Below are positions 51,749 through 61,668 of a stretch of DNA of 64,000 bases, piece after piece. This stretch comes from Cloacibacterium sp046296655 (GTDB lineage: Bacteria; Bacteroidota; Bacteroidia; Flavobacteriales; Weeksellaceae), in the NCBI GenBank assembly GCA_046296655.1, contig JBKBLE010000011.1, positions 1-64,000 on the forward strand, given 5' to 3'. Made by a program: the position numbers and the translations under genes. Numbering within the stretch: position 1 is the first letter of the stretch; the number at the start of each line of letters is the position of its first letter. Below the pieces are notes generated by a model. That model was not told where the DNA came from, did not search any database, and was given only the letters and a program-made list of their open reading frames with translations.

Positions 51749-52501
51749 CTAATTAAAAATCTTCGAATATTTCTTAAATCCATTGAAAGCCCAATTCGCG
51801 GTATAATATAAAGACTTTAGCGTGGAAAAATTCATGTGTTCTTTGTAAACCAAATATTGGTCTTTCATGATATTGGTTTTATTTCGGGAAACACTTCCTT
51901 CTCGCATTCTGTATTTAGCCAAAGTTTTTTTAAGAGGCTTTCCGTAAGGGATTTTTTTAAGTAAATTGAGCCACATAACATGGTCTTCGCGTTTGCTTCC
52001 TTCTGGGAAAAATTCTTTGCCCACTCTTTCAGAATCGTACATAGAAGCGAGGAGAGAAAGTCTGCAAGTTTTGAGCAAATTATCAAAATTCACCTCAATG
52101 TCTGCCTCGAAATCTACAATTTTGGGTTGTAAATGTTCATCACATCTTGCATAAGTGCAATATGCCAATTCTGCGTTTTCAGATTGCATAAAAGAAATCA
52201 TTTCTGATAAGAAATTGGGTTCCCAATAATCATCCGCATCTAGAAAAGTAATGTATCTACCCGTCGCTTTTTCTAGAGCAAGATTTCGAGCATGTCCAGC
52301 TCCTCCGTTTTTTTCGGCTTCTATTAAAATAATTCTAGAATCTTGGTGCTTTTTAATGATTTCTACGGAATTGTCTGTGGACTTGTCATCGGTAATAATC
52401 CATTCCCAATCCTGAAAAGTTTGTGACAGGACAGATTTTATGGTGTCTTCTATAAATTTTGAAGAATTATAACATGGAGTAATAATGGAAACTTTTGACA
52501 T
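51749..52501 (-). CDS. Glycosyltransferase, family 2
   Basis: 250 residues. GT-A fold: SIITPCYNSSKFIEDTIKSVLSQ, then WIITDDKSTDNS, and the DXD region TFLDADDYWEP near 85. KREDHVMWLNLLKK near 172 is typical of WcaA-like enzymes. Probably adds a sugar to lipopolysaccharide or another surface glycan, beside waaA but on the other strand. Single gene. Confidence 0.9.
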   Translation of the reverse strand: MSKVSIITPCYNSSKFIEDTIKSVLSQTFQDWEWIITDDKSTDNSVEIIKKHQDSRIILIEAEKNGGAGHARNLALEKATGRYITFLDADDYWEPNFLSEMISFMQSENAELAYCTYARCDEHLQPKIVDFEADIEVNFDNLLKTCRLSLLASMYDSERVGKEFFPEGSKREDHVMWLNLLKKIPYGKPLKKTLAKYRMREGSVSRNKTNIMKDQYLVYKEHMNFSTLKSLYYTANWAFNGFKKYSKIFN

Positions 52502-52579
52502 TTATTGTTGCTTAGTGCTTTGCAAAAATACTAATTTTAAAAATTTCATTGAATGTGAATGCATTTCTTTTAAAAAACT

Positions 52580-52587
52580 TAAATTTG
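52580..52587 (+). promoter_or_regulatory. -7 box of leuS
   Basis: TAAATTTG. Transcription should start near 52593, leaving a leader of about 70 bases before the ATG at 52664. Confidence 0.5.
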
Positions 52588-52663
52588 TGCATCAAAATTC
52601 ACTTTGTCAAAGTTTAAAATCATTGACAGAGTTTTTTATAATTTTAAAATTTCATATAAAATA

Positions 52664-55477
52664 ATGTTCTACAATCATCAAGAAATAGAAAAAAAATGGC
52701 AGAAGTTTTGGGAAGAAAACCAAACTTATAAAACTGAAAATAATTCTACAAAACCTAAATTCTACGTTCTAGATATGTTTCCTTATCCTTCTGGAGCGGG
52801 TTTACACGTAGGTCACCCTCTGGGTTATATCGCCTCGGATATTTATGCAAGGTTCAAGAGACATCAAGGTTTTAACGTTTTGCACCCTATTGGTTATGAT
52901 TCTTTCGGTTTGCCAGCAGAACAATACGCCATTCAAACTGGGCAACATCCTGCGATTACTACAGAGCAAAATATTTCCAGATACGAAGAACAATTGCGCA
53001 AAATTGGCTTCTCTTTCGATTGGAGCAGAGAAGTCAGAACTTCTGATGCTTCATATTATAAATGGACGCAATGGATTTTTATAGAATTGTTTCATTCTTG
53101 GTACAATAAAACTTCTGATAAAGCAGAATCTATCGAAACTTTGGTAGAACATTTTTCAAAATTTGGGACAGAAAACTTAAATGCTGTTCAGAATGATGAA
53201 TTAAACTTCACCGCAGAAGAATGGAATGCTGCTGATGAAAACAAAAAACAAGATATTTTACTCAATTACAGATTGGCGTACAGAGCCGAAACTACGGTAA
53301 ACTGGTGTCCTGCTCTCGGAACGGTTTTAGCGAATGATGAAGTTAAAGACGGAAAATCTGAACGTGGAGGTTACCCTGTTTTTCAGAAAAAAATGATGCA
53401 ATGGAGCATGAGAATCACTGCGTATTCTGAAAGACTTTTAAATGGGTTAAAGACCCTAGATTGGCCACAACCATTGAAGGATTCTCAAGAATATTGGATT
53501 GGAAAATCTCAAGGAGCTGCTGTAAAATTCAAAGTTTCTGGAATGGATGAGAAGATTGAAGTTTTCACCACTCGTCCTGATACTATTTTTGGGGTAACTT
53601 TTATGGTTTTAGCACCAGAAAATCCTTTGGTGGAGAAATTAACAACGGCAGAGCAAAAATCTGAAGTTGAAAATTATATAGAAGAAACTTCTAAAAAAAC
53701 AGAACGTGATAGAATGGCAGACGTGAAAAACGTTTCTGGAGCTTTCACAGGAAGTTATGCCATAAATCCTTTCACAGGGAAAAATATCCCAATTTATATT
53801 TCAGATTACGTTTTGATGGGTTACGGAACTGGCGCTGTAATGGCAGTTCCTGCGCATGATGAACGCGACCACCGTTTTGCTAAAAAATTCGGTTTAGAAA
53901 TCATCAACGTTATTGAAAATGATGTTGATATTCAAGAAGAATCTTATGATTCTAAAGATTCAGTTTGTGTAAATTCTGAATTTTTGAACGGACTGAATTA
54001 TAATGACGCAAAAGCAAAAATTATTTCAGAAATCGAAAAAATGGGAATCGGTCACGGAACTACCAATTACAGACAACGAGATGCGATTTTCTCTCGTCAA
54101 AGATATTGGGGAGAACCAGTTCCTGTCTATTATAAAGAAGGAATGCCTTATACTTTACCAGTTTCTGCATTGCCTTTAGAATTGCCAGAAGTAGAGAAAT
54201 ATTTGCCAACAGAAGACGGTGATCCACCATTAGGAAACGCAAAAAATTTCGCTTGGGATGAGGTTAATCAAAAAGTAGTTTCTGTAGATTTAATTGATGA
54301 AAAAACCGTTTTCCCAATGGAACTTTCTACAATGCCAGGTTGGGCAGGAAGTTCTTGGTATTTCTTGAGATATATGGATCCGAAAAATGATGGAGAATTC
54401 TGTGCAAAAGATTTATCAGATTATTGGGGACAAGTAGATTTATACATTGGAGGAAGCGAACACGCAACTGGTCACTTATTGTATTCTAGATTTTGGAATA
54501 TGTTCTTAAAAGACAGAGGTTACATTAACCAAGATGAGCCTTTCCAAAAATTGATTAATCAAGGAATGATTTTGGGAATGAGCGCTTTTGTTTACAGAAT
54601 TGATGGAACGAATCAATTTGTTTCGAAAAGTTTAGCCAAAGATTATCAAACTCAAAAAATCCACGTTGATGTTTCTTTATTAAAAGGAACTACAGATGAA
54701 CTGGATATTGAAGCATTTAAAAAATGGAGAGCAGAATTTGCTGATGCAGAATTTATTTTAGAAGACGGAAAATATATCTGTGAACGCGAAGTAGAAAAAA
54801 TGTCCAAGTCTAAATACAACGTTGTCAATCCAGATGATATTTGTGAAGAATACGGAGCAGATTGTTTAAGATTGTACGAAATGTTTTTGGGACCTTTAGA
54901 ACAATCAAAACCTTGGAATACACAAGGTTTAAGCGGTGTTTACGGATTTTTGAAAAAATTCTATAACCTTTATTTTGATGGAGATAACTTCTCAGTTTCA
55001 GACGAAGAGCCAACCAAAGCAGAATTGAAGGTGCTGCATACTTTGATTAAGAAATTTACGTTTGATATTCAGAATTTCTCATTCAATACTTCGGTTTCGC
55101 AGTTTATGATTGCTGTAAACGAGTTGCAAAAAATGAAATGCAATAAAAGAGCGATTTTAGAACCTTTAGCGGTTATTATTTCGCCTTATGCGCCACATAT
55201 TTGCGAAGAATTGTGGGAGAAACTAGGAAATAATACTTCTATAGAATTCGAGAAATTGCCAGAATTAAATGAAGCGTATTTGGTAGAAGATGAGATTAAC
55301 TATCCGGTAAGTTTCAATGGTAAAATGAAGTTTACCTTGGCTTTAGCAGCGGATTTAGATGCTAAACAAATTGAAGAAATAGCGATGAGTAATGAAAAGG
55401 TTCAAGAGATTTTAGCGGGAGCAACTCCTAAAAAAATAATTATTGTGCCAAAGAAGATTATCAATATCGTTTTTTAA
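52664..55477 (+). CDS. leuS: Leucine-tRNA ligase
   Basis: 937 residues. Class I synthetase. HVGHPLGY is the HIGH motif (about 46), KMSKSKYNVVNPDD the KMSKS motif (about 715). The editing CP1 domain is present (TTRPDTIFGVTFMVL and GTGAVMAVPAHDERDHRFA). A longer frame opens at a TTG at 52604, but MFYNHQEIEKKWQKFWEEN is the conserved N-terminus, so the ATG at 52664 is chosen. Single gene. Confidence 0.96.
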   Translation: MFYNHQEIEKKWQKFWEENQTYKTENNSTKPKFYVLDMFPYPSGAGLHVGHPLGYIASDIYARFKRHQGFNVLHPIGYDSFGLPAEQYAIQTGQHPAITTEQNISRYEEQLRKIGFSFDWSREVRTSDASYYKWTQWIFIELFHSWYNKTSDKAESIETLVEHFSKFGTENLNAVQNDELNFTAEEWNAADENKKQDILLNYRLAYRAETTVNWCPALGTVLANDEVKDGKSERGGYPVFQKKMMQWSMRITAYSERLLNGLKTLDWPQPLKDSQEYWIGKSQGAAVKFKVSGMDEKIEVFTTRPDTIFGVTFMVLAPENPLVEKLTTAEQKSEVENYIEETSKKTERDRMADVKNVSGAFTGSYAINPFTGKNIPIYISDYVLMGYGTGAVMAVPAHDERDHRFAKKFGLEIINVIENDVDIQEESYDSKDSVCVNSEFLNGLNYNDAKAKIISEIEKMGIGHGTTNYRQRDAIFSRQRYWGEPVPVYYKEGMPYTLPVSALPLELPEVEKYLPTEDGDPPLGNAKNFAWDEVNQKVVSVDLIDEKTVFPMELSTMPGWAGSSWYFLRYMDPKNDGEFCAKDLSDYWGQVDLYIGGSEHATGHLLYSRFWNMFLKDRGYINQDEPFQKLINQGMILGMSAFVYRIDGTNQFVSKSLAKDYQTQKIHVDVSLLKGTTDELDIEAFKKWRAEFADAEFILEDGKYICEREVEKMSKSKYNVVNPDDICEEYGADCLRLYEMFLGPLEQSKPWNTQGLSGVYGFLKKFYNLYFDGDNFSVSDEEPTKAELKVLHTLIKKFTFDIQNFSFNTSVSQFMIAVNELQKMKCNKRAILEPLAVIISPYAPHICEELWEKLGNNTSIEFEKLPELNEAYLVEDEINYPVSFNGKMKFTLALAADLDAKQIEEIAMSNEKVQEILAGATPKKIIIVPKKIINIVF

Positions 55478-55744
55478 GGAATTGTTAAATATTTTTTAAA
55501 AATTTATAAAAATTTCTTTGAATATTTGAAAAAAAATAAGGCTAAAAATTTTGTAGTTTTTATGATTTTAACATTATGTGAAAATATCTCACAAAAATTA
55601 TAAAATATATTGTTAAATCTGTAATCTACAATGGTTTTCGAGAAACAAAAAATTTATCATAGTTTGATTTTTTAACTTGCATTTTCCAATAAAATAGCTT
55701 TATTTTACAGCCTCAAAAAATTAACAATTATAATTTAGTTTAAT
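55478..55744. other. AT-rich gap upstream of exbB
   Basis: 267 bases without a gene. TAGCTTTA at 55695-55702, close to the -7 consensus, is the likely exbB promoter. No hairpin or RNA element is obvious. Confidence 0.4.
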
Positions 55745-56608
55745 ATGGAAATGAATGTTTCAACACAAGAGGAGCAATTAGTTGCTAAAAAGTCAGGAGG
55801 TCTTAATCCTGCAATTGTATTACCTATTTTATTAGCAATAGGTGTATTAATTTATTTATTCGTTTTAGGAAATCCTGCAAACTTCAAAGCGGATTCTAGA
55901 CTTACGGGTGGATCAGTAGCTTTAGCAGACATAGAGTCTAAAGAATTGCACCCAGAATCTTTCATGGGAATTATTTACATGGGAGGTCCAGTTGTACCTA
56001 TTTTGATTACTTTCATGATTACGGTAATCGTTTTCTCTTTTGAGCGTTTCTTTGTTTTAAGAAAAGCAGCAGGAACTGGTAATTTAGAGAATTTTGTTGT
56101 TAAGGTGAGAAGTCTATTAAACAAAAACAAAGTAGATGAGGCTATTGAAGAGTGTGATGCGCAGAAAGGTTCAGTAGGAAATGTTGTGAAAGAAGGTCTT
56201 ACTACTTATAAAGCTTTAGCTCATGATACAACTCTTAATAAAGAGCAAAAAATGGTAGCGCTTACTAAATCAATTGAAGAAGCTACTACATTAGAAATGC
56301 CAATGTTAGAAAAGAACATGATGATTCTTTCTACTCTAGGTACAGTTGCTACATTAGTTGCGTTATTAGGAACCGTAATCGGGATGATTAAAGCATTCTT
56401 CGCTTTAGGTTCTGGTGGTGGTACACCAGATGCTGCTGCGTTATCAATCGGTATTTCTGAGGCACTTATTAATACTGCATTAGGTATTGGTACTTCTGCT
56501 ATCGCTATTATCCTTTATAACTTCTTTACTTCTAAAATTGACGGTCTTACATACAAGATTGACGAAATCGGTATGTCTATCCAACAATCTTTTGCAGAAT
56601 TCCACTAA
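55745..56608 (+). CDS. exbB: MotA/TolQ/ExbB proton channel protein
   Basis: 287 residues. One helix near 24-41, a second at 82-103, and the paired helices near 190-213 and 230-257 with ATLVALLGTVIGMIKAFFALGSGG and the channel-lining Thr/Glu region. Uses the proton gradient to energise TonB with the ExbD subunits. First gene of exbB-exbD-exbD-tonB. Confidence 0.93.
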   Translation: MEMNVSTQEEQLVAKKSGGLNPAIVLPILLAIGVLIYLFVLGNPANFKADSRLTGGSVALADIESKELHPESFMGIIYMGGPVVPILITFMITVIVFSFERFFVLRKAAGTGNLENFVVKVRSLLNKNKVDEAIEECDAQKGSVGNVVKEGLTTYKALAHDTTLNKEQKMVALTKSIEEATTLEMPMLEKNMMILSTLGTVATLVALLGTVIGMIKAFFALGSGGGTPDAAALSIGISEALINTALGIGTSAIAIILYNFFTSKIDGLTYKIDEIGMSIQQSFAEFH

Positions 56609-56693
56609 TAAGTCGGTATTTGGCAAATTATTTGCAGTTTCTTTTATGGGGAATTGCAGAGAAATAGAAGTTTAATTAAAATAAAAAAAAATA

Positions 56694-57284
56694 ATGGCGA
56701 GAGTAAAACCTAAAAGACATGGTGTTGTAACAGACATGACAGCAATGTGTGATGTTGCATTCCTTTTGCTTACATTCTTTATCTTAACTACACAGTTTAA
56801 GAAACCAGATGTAGAGCAAATTAAACCGCCATCTTCTATTTCAGAAAAACTACTTCCTGATGGTAATTTAATGACTATTAGTATTACGCCAGAAGGTAAG
56901 TTCTATTTTTCACCTGTAGATAATTTTAAAGAAAGATCACAGCTTCTTGATATTATGGGTAAAAAATACAATATGACTTTTTCTGATGAAGATAAAATAG
57001 CTTTCTACAAAACTCAGGCTTTCGGAGTTCCAATGAATCAATTAAAAGGATTCTTGAAAATGTCTGAAGATGAAAGAAAGTTGGCGAAACAAAGTGGAAT
57101 TCCTCTTGATAGTGTAAATAAACAAATGATAGATTGGGTAAGTTCTAGCTTAGAAATTAATCCAGAATATAAATTGGCTATCAAAGGAGATGGGGCTACT
57201 AATTACCCGAAAGTGAAAAATCTATTCGAGGGACTTAGAGACATAGAGTATTATAAATTTTGGTTGATTACCACTCAAGAATAA
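56694..57284 (+). CDS. exbD: Biopolymer transport protein ExbD
   Basis: 196 residues. Short cytoplasmic basic start (MARVKPKRHGVVTDMTAMCD), one helix (DVAFLLLTFFILTTQF) holding the essential Asp of the proton path at its start, and a periplasmic domain. It is longer than E. coli ExbD, with an inserted loop at about 90-130. Pairs with the next gene. Confidence 0.92.
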   Translation: MARVKPKRHGVVTDMTAMCDVAFLLLTFFILTTQFKKPDVEQIKPPSSISEKLLPDGNLMTISITPEGKFYFSPVDNFKERSQLLDIMGKKYNMTFSDEDKIAFYKTQAFGVPMNQLKGFLKMSEDERKLAKQSGIPLDSVNKQMIDWVSSSLEINPEYKLAIKGDGATNYPKVKNLFEGLRDIEYYKFWLITTQE

Positions 57285-57296
57285 ACAACGAAAGAA

Positions 57297-57860
57297 ATGG
57301 CAGAAGTACAAGTACAAGAAAAAGGCGAAAAAGGCGGGAAAGTCCGCTCGAAAAAGCAGAGTACTAGAGTCGATATGACTCCTATGGTGGACTTAGGTTT
57401 TCTTTTGATTACGTTCTTTATGTTTACTACTACTTTTAGTAAACCGAATGTAATGGATCTTGGGTTACCAGCAAAACCAAAACCAAATGCAGTAAAACCA
57501 CCACCAACAGAAATTGACCTATCAAATTCAATTTCATTAATTATTGGTAAAGATGATAGAATTTTCTATCACCAGTTAGATCAAGCTGGTCTTAATGAAC
57601 AGACTTTACAAGAAACTACTTATGATAGAGAAGGGATTACAAAAGTAATCGAGCAAGCAAAACGTAATGCTAAAGATGTTACTAAATTTACAGTAATTAT
57701 CAAGCCTACAGATGATGCAGTATATAAAAATTTCGTAGATATTCTTGATGAAATGGCTATAACTAAGTCAGAACAATATGGTGTTACAGACATTAAGCCA
57801 TGGGAAAAAGCAATCTATGATAAAAAAATTGCAGGTTCTTCACCAGCACCAGCAAAATAA
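57297..57860 (+). CDS. exbD: Biopolymer transport protein ExbD, second copy
   Basis: 187 residues. Basic start with KQSTRVDMTPMVDLGFLLITFFMFTTTF, where the Asp before the helix is the proton site, then a periplasmic domain with a VTKFTVIIKPTDDAVYKNFVDILDEM block. Ala/Pro-rich end (GSSPAPAK). Twelve bases behind the first exbD. Two different ExbD subunits are usual in this phylum. Confidence 0.92.
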   Translation: MAEVQVQEKGEKGGKVRSKKQSTRVDMTPMVDLGFLLITFFMFTTTFSKPNVMDLGLPAKPKPNAVKPPPTEIDLSNSISLIIGKDDRIFYHQLDQAGLNEQTLQETTYDREGITKVIEQAKRNAKDVTKFTVIIKPTDDAVYKNFVDILDEMAITKSEQYGVTDIKPWEKAIYDKKIAGSSPAPAK

Positions 57861-57885
57861 TTAATTCAAAATTTATTTGAATATT

Positions 57886-58716
57886 ATGGAAAATGAAAAT
57901 TTAAATTACAATCCATCATTAGATGAAATTGTATTTGAACATAGAAATAGAGAGTATGGTGCTTATGATTTAAGAACAAGTTACAGAAAAATCTTAACAA
58001 GATCTTTAATCATTGGAACAGTTCTATTTTGCTTAGCAGCAATTACACCTTTTGTAATTATGAAGATTAAGCAATTAGCTGCTCCAGACAAGACTGAGAT
58101 TGATGCTAAGTTAATCGAAATTCTTCCAGAAGAAGAGGTGAAAGAAGAAATCGTGGAAAAAGAAGAAACTCCACCACCACCACCTCCAAAAGTAGAAGAA
58201 AAGATTGAAATTTTACAAAATGTAGTACCTGAACCAGTAAAGGCACCTAAAGTGGAAACTCCACCTCCGCCAATTTCTGAGCAGTTAAAAACTACTACGG
58301 GGCTTATAAATCAAGAAGGGGTAAAACAAACTACTTATGCACCACCTCCAGTTGCGGCTCCACCAAAAGCAGCAGCGGTAGAGTCTAAAGCTCCAAGTAC
58401 TACAGAGGTTTATGAGTCTGTAGACCAAGAAGCAGAATTCCCAGGAAGTTTAAACTCTTTTAGAAATAAAATCCTAGAGAATTTTGATAATTCTGCATTG
58501 GAAGGAGGAGAAGGAACGCTTAAAACTACAGTTACCTTTATTGTAGAAAGAGATGGTACAATTTCTGATGTTAAAGCATCAGGTTCTAACTCAGATTTTA
58601 ATAGTGAAGCTGTAAGAACAGTGAAAAGTATTAAAACAAAATGGGTTCCTGCAAAAATCAATGGTCAACCAGTAAGACAGAGATTCAGGCTGCCATTAAC
58701 TATGAATTTTGAATAA
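57886..58716 (+). CDS. tonB: Energy transducer TonB
   Basis: 276 residues from the ATG at 57886; a TTG start 9 bases earlier is less likely. NREYGAYDLRTSYRK precedes one helix (about 42-63). A Glu/Pro-rich spacer (EKEETPPPPPPKVEEK and repeats) spans the periplasm, and the C-terminal TonB domain has TVTFIVERDGTISDVKASGS and PAKINGQPVRQRFRLPL (about 205-276). It energises outer-membrane SusC/TonB receptors. Confidence 0.93.
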   Translation: MENENLNYNPSLDEIVFEHRNREYGAYDLRTSYRKILTRSLIIGTVLFCLAAITPFVIMKIKQLAAPDKTEIDAKLIEILPEEEVKEEIVEKEETPPPPPPKVEEKIEILQNVVPEPVKAPKVETPPPPISEQLKTTTGLINQEGVKQTTYAPPPVAAPPKAAAVESKAPSTTEVYESVDQEAEFPGSLNSFRNKILENFDNSALEGGEGTLKTTVTFIVERDGTISDVKASGSNSDFNSEAVRTVKSIKTKWVPAKINGQPVRQRFRLPLTMNFE

Positions 58717-58731
58717 ACTTACCAATTTTCA

Positions 58732-58765
58732 TATAAAAAGAGAAGCGTAAGCTTCTCTTTTTTAT
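58732..58765 (+). terminator. Hairpin after tonB
   Basis: AAAAAGAGAAGC and GCTTCTCTTTTT pair around GTAA. It lies between tonB and the small membrane gene, so it ends or attenuates the operon. Confidence 0.75.
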
Positions 58766-58786
58766 GTAACTTAATAAATATTAAAC

Positions 58787-58981
58787 ATGTTTAATTACTT
58801 ATCTATTTTAGTTGGTATATTTTATATCGCATTAGGGGTTTTTGTGATGGTGTATAAATTCTTTTTAAATCCATTAGAAGGAATTACATCATATTTATTA
58901 GGTGGTTTACTTATCATTTATGGCGTTTTTAGAATAGGAAGAGCAATTTATTATATTAGAAAAAAAGAAGAAGATGTTTAA
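58787..58981 (+). CDS. Small two-helix membrane protein
   Basis: 64 residues with helices near 4-24 and 33-54 and a basic end. No named family. It overlaps the PstS-like gene by 8 bases and is conserved at this place in the TonB cluster of Flavobacteriia as far as I recall. Confidence 0.65.
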   Translation: MFNYLSILVGIFYIALGVFVMVYKFFLNPLEGITSYLLGGLLIIYGVFRIGRAIYYIRKKEEDV

Positions 58982-59834
58982 TAAAATCGTTTTATTTATA
59001 TTATTTTTTTCTCTAGTTGCATGTTCTAAAAGCGAAGCAGATGCACCTAATAAAGGTGAAATAGTCATTGCTGCAGATGAATCTTTTAGAAACGTAACAG
59101 AAGCTTTGGCAGAAAGATATGTTGCGCATTATCCAGAAACTAAACTTCATCTTAAATTTCAGAAAGAAGACTATGCCTTAATGGATTTATTGAAGCGAAA
59201 CGTAAGAGTTATCGTGATGTCTAGAGAACTTACAGAAAAAGAAAAAAAACTCTATGAAGAAATGGTAGACTTGCCATTACAACCTGCAAAATTTGCTGGT
59301 GATGCTGTGGTTTTTGTAGTAGCAAAAAATTCACCTAGAAATTCAATTAGTGTACAAGAAATTAAAGATGAATTACAATCTGATGAAAAAAATGTAATCT
59401 TTGATGGAGTTAACGCAAGTAATTTCAATTTTGTAGCTCAGAAATTAAATTTAAAACCTCAGAATATAAAATATTCATTGATCAAAGGCAATAAAGCAAT
59501 TGTAGAGCAGATTAATAAATTTCCAAATAGTATAGGGGTTATTAGTCTTAATACCATCTCGAATCCTTACTCTCGCGAAGCTGAAAATTTAAGGAAACAA
59601 ATAAAAATCCTTCCTGTAAAAGATAATAATGTGGCCTATGAACCGAATAGACAGAACATTAGATACATGAAGTATCCTTTTACAAGAATTTTGTATTTCT
59701 TAACAAATGAAGGATATTTTGGTTTGGGTAACGGTTTTATCAGATTCTCTTGCACTCAAAAAGGTCAAATAGTGGTAAGTAAAGAAGGACTTCAACCTTA
59801 TAATATTTATAAGAGAGAAGTAATGATGAGATAA
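58974..59834 (+). CDS. PstS-like substrate-binding lipoprotein
   Basis: 286 residues. Lipobox VAC (Cys at about 17). PBP-like fold with KGEIVIAADESFRNVTEALAERY, KFAGDAVVFVVAKNSP and a final NGFIRFSCTQKGQIVVSKEGLQP as in phosphate-binding PstS proteins. No PstABC genes accompany it; it sits between TonB components and a TPR protein. A role in sensing or in the periplasm with TonB-dependent uptake is inference. Confidence 0.85.
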   Translation: MFNKIVLFILFFSLVACSKSEADAPNKGEIVIAADESFRNVTEALAERYVAHYPETKLHLKFQKEDYALMDLLKRNVRVIVMSRELTEKEKKLYEEMVDLPLQPAKFAGDAVVFVVAKNSPRNSISVQEIKDELQSDEKNVIFDGVNASNFNFVAQKLNLKPQNIKYSLIKGNKAIVEQINKFPNSIGVISLNTISNPYSREAENLRKQIKILPVKDNNVAYEPNRQNIRYMKYPFTRILYFLTNEGYFGLGNGFIRFSCTQKGQIVVSKEGLQPYNIYKREVMMR

Positions 59835-59928
59835 AAAATTTTTAATTTTAAGAGATTTAATTTAATTTTGGAACAGAAATTGTGTATTAGTATTTAACAT
59901 AATGCATTAACAATAAAAAAATAGAAAA

Positions 59929-61590
59929 ATGAAATATAGATTCGGACTTCCTAAAAAAATAGTTTTTGGTGCAGCGGCAACCTTTCTATTAAGTTTTGCA
60001 AGCGCACAAACAGTGTCAGAAGGGATTATTTATTTAGATAGCCACAAATATGCAAAGGCTAAGGAAATTTTTAATCAGATGATTGCTAAATCACCTACTG
60101 CAGAAAACTATTATTATTTAGGATACGCATATTTAAGTCAGTTTGAACCAAATTTTGAACTAGCTAAAGAAAATTTCGATAAAGGTTTAGCAATTGATTC
60201 TAAAAGCTATCTTAATAAAATTGGTCTTGCTACCATTAAATTAGGGAAAGGTCAAAAAGCTTCAGCAATCGCTGAACTTACTCAGGTTGCAAAAGAGTCT
60301 AAAGAAAAAGACGCAGAAGTTCTTTATAGAATTGGAGAAGCGCTTACCATGTTCGAAAATAACAATGATCCAGCTTTAGCCATTACTTATATCAATAAAG
60401 CAATTGAAAAAGCACAAAAATACGGTGTTCCTGCTTATTATTACTACACTTTAGGAGATGCATACAGATTAACTAGAGATCCAGGTAATGCCATGACTGC
60501 TTATGATAGAGCTTCTGAAGTTGCTAAAAATAAAGCTTCTGTTTTCTACAGAATGGCAACATTGTGGATGGCTGCTAAACAATACAAAAAAGCAGAAGAA
60601 AACATTGCTAAAGCAATCAATACAGATTCGACTTATGCTCCAGCGTACAAAGCACAAGCTCAGTATAATAAAATTTTCCAAAGACATGAGGAAACTACAC
60701 AGAGTTTGATTAATTATACTAAGTATGCAGATGAAGATCCAAGTACATTATTAGAAATTGCGAAGTTATACTTTATTAATAGTGATTTCGAAGAGTCAAA
60801 AGCTACTCTAGACAAGGTTTTTGATAAAGTAAATGATCCAATTAAGTTTAAGTTAAGAGCTTATTTACAATATAATGAAAATGATTTTGCAAACGCTAAA
60901 GCTAATCTAGAAACTTATTATGCAAAAGTTGAGCAGTCTAGAATCATCCCGAGTGATGCAGGTTTAGAAGCTGTGATTTATGCAGGATTGGCATCTAAAG
61001 AAGCAGACGCTGCTACAAAAGCTGCTTTAATGCAAAAAGCTAAAGAAAAATTAGCGGTTGTAAAAGCTGCTAAAGATGATACCTTAGATTGGGATTCAGA
61101 ATTCGCAAAAGCATCAAGTGGTGCTGCAGAACTTCAAGCAAAAGCAGACGCAGGTCCTTCTAATGACAACATCGTGGCTCTTAAAAAACAAGTAGCTGCA
61201 AACAAAGAAGATACTACTGCGTTGTTCAATTTAGCAATGGCTTATCAAGAAGTAGGTAACTGGGATGGTGCTGCTCTAGCATGGCAAAAGATGAATGATC
61301 TTCTTCCAACTTGGGAACCGGCTTATTATAGCAAAGGTTATGCATTACAACAAGCTGGTTATAAAGAATTAGCTGCTGTAGCTTTCCAGAAATATATAGA
61401 TGTAGCATTAACTAAAACTCCAGCAGAACAACAAGCTTTACAAGAAACATTATTTGGAGCTTACTATTCTGTAGCTTACTTGTTACACACTACGGATAAA
61501 GTAAAGGCAAATGAAGCTTTACAAAAAGCTTTAGCAATGAAACCAAACGATAAAAACTCACTTCTTTTACAAAAAGAATTAATGAAATAA
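59929..61590 (+). CDS. Tetratricopeptide-repeat protein
   Basis: 553 residues. Signal peptide ending FASAQ (about 26). Many TPR units follow, for example AENYYYLGYAYLSQFEPNFE, PAYYYYTLGDAYRLTRDPGNA, ASVFYRMATLWMAAKQYKKA and PAYYSKGYALQQAGYKELA. A periplasmic scaffold, probably linked to the TonB operon that precedes it. No enzyme domain. Confidence 0.9.
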   Translation: MKYRFGLPKKIVFGAAATFLLSFASAQTVSEGIIYLDSHKYAKAKEIFNQMIAKSPTAENYYYLGYAYLSQFEPNFELAKENFDKGLAIDSKSYLNKIGLATIKLGKGQKASAIAELTQVAKESKEKDAEVLYRIGEALTMFENNNDPALAITYINKAIEKAQKYGVPAYYYYTLGDAYRLTRDPGNAMTAYDRASEVAKNKASVFYRMATLWMAAKQYKKAEENIAKAINTDSTYAPAYKAQAQYNKIFQRHEETTQSLINYTKYADEDPSTLLEIAKLYFINSDFEESKATLDKVFDKVNDPIKFKLRAYLQYNENDFANAKANLETYYAKVEQSRIIPSDAGLEAVIYAGLASKEADAATKAALMQKAKEKLAVVKAAKDDTLDWDSEFAKASSGAAELQAKADAGPSNDNIVALKKQVAANKEDTTALFNLAMAYQEVGNWDGAALAWQKMNDLLPTWEPAYYSKGYALQQAGYKELAAVAFQKYIDVALTKTPAEQQALQETLFGAYYSVAYLLHTTDKVKANEALQKALAMKPNDKNSLLLQKELMK

Positions 61591-61622
61591 AAAATGAGCT
61601 TCTCTATTGAGAAGCTTTTTTT
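61589..61622 (+). terminator. Terminator of the TPR gene
   Basis: GAGCTTCTC and GAGAAGCTT pair imperfectly around TATT, followed by T7. Confidence 0.7.
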
Positions 61623-61656
61623 AATTCTAAATTTGAAAATTTAATTTTAATTTCTG

Positions 61657-61664
61657 TATTTTTG
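61657..61664 (+). promoter_or_regulatory. -7 box of bshB1, leaderless transcript predicted
   Basis: TATTTTTG ends 4 bases before the ATG. A TTTG -33 element lies at 61632-61635 with a 21-base spacer. Confidence 0.55.
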
Positions 61665-61668
61665 ACCT

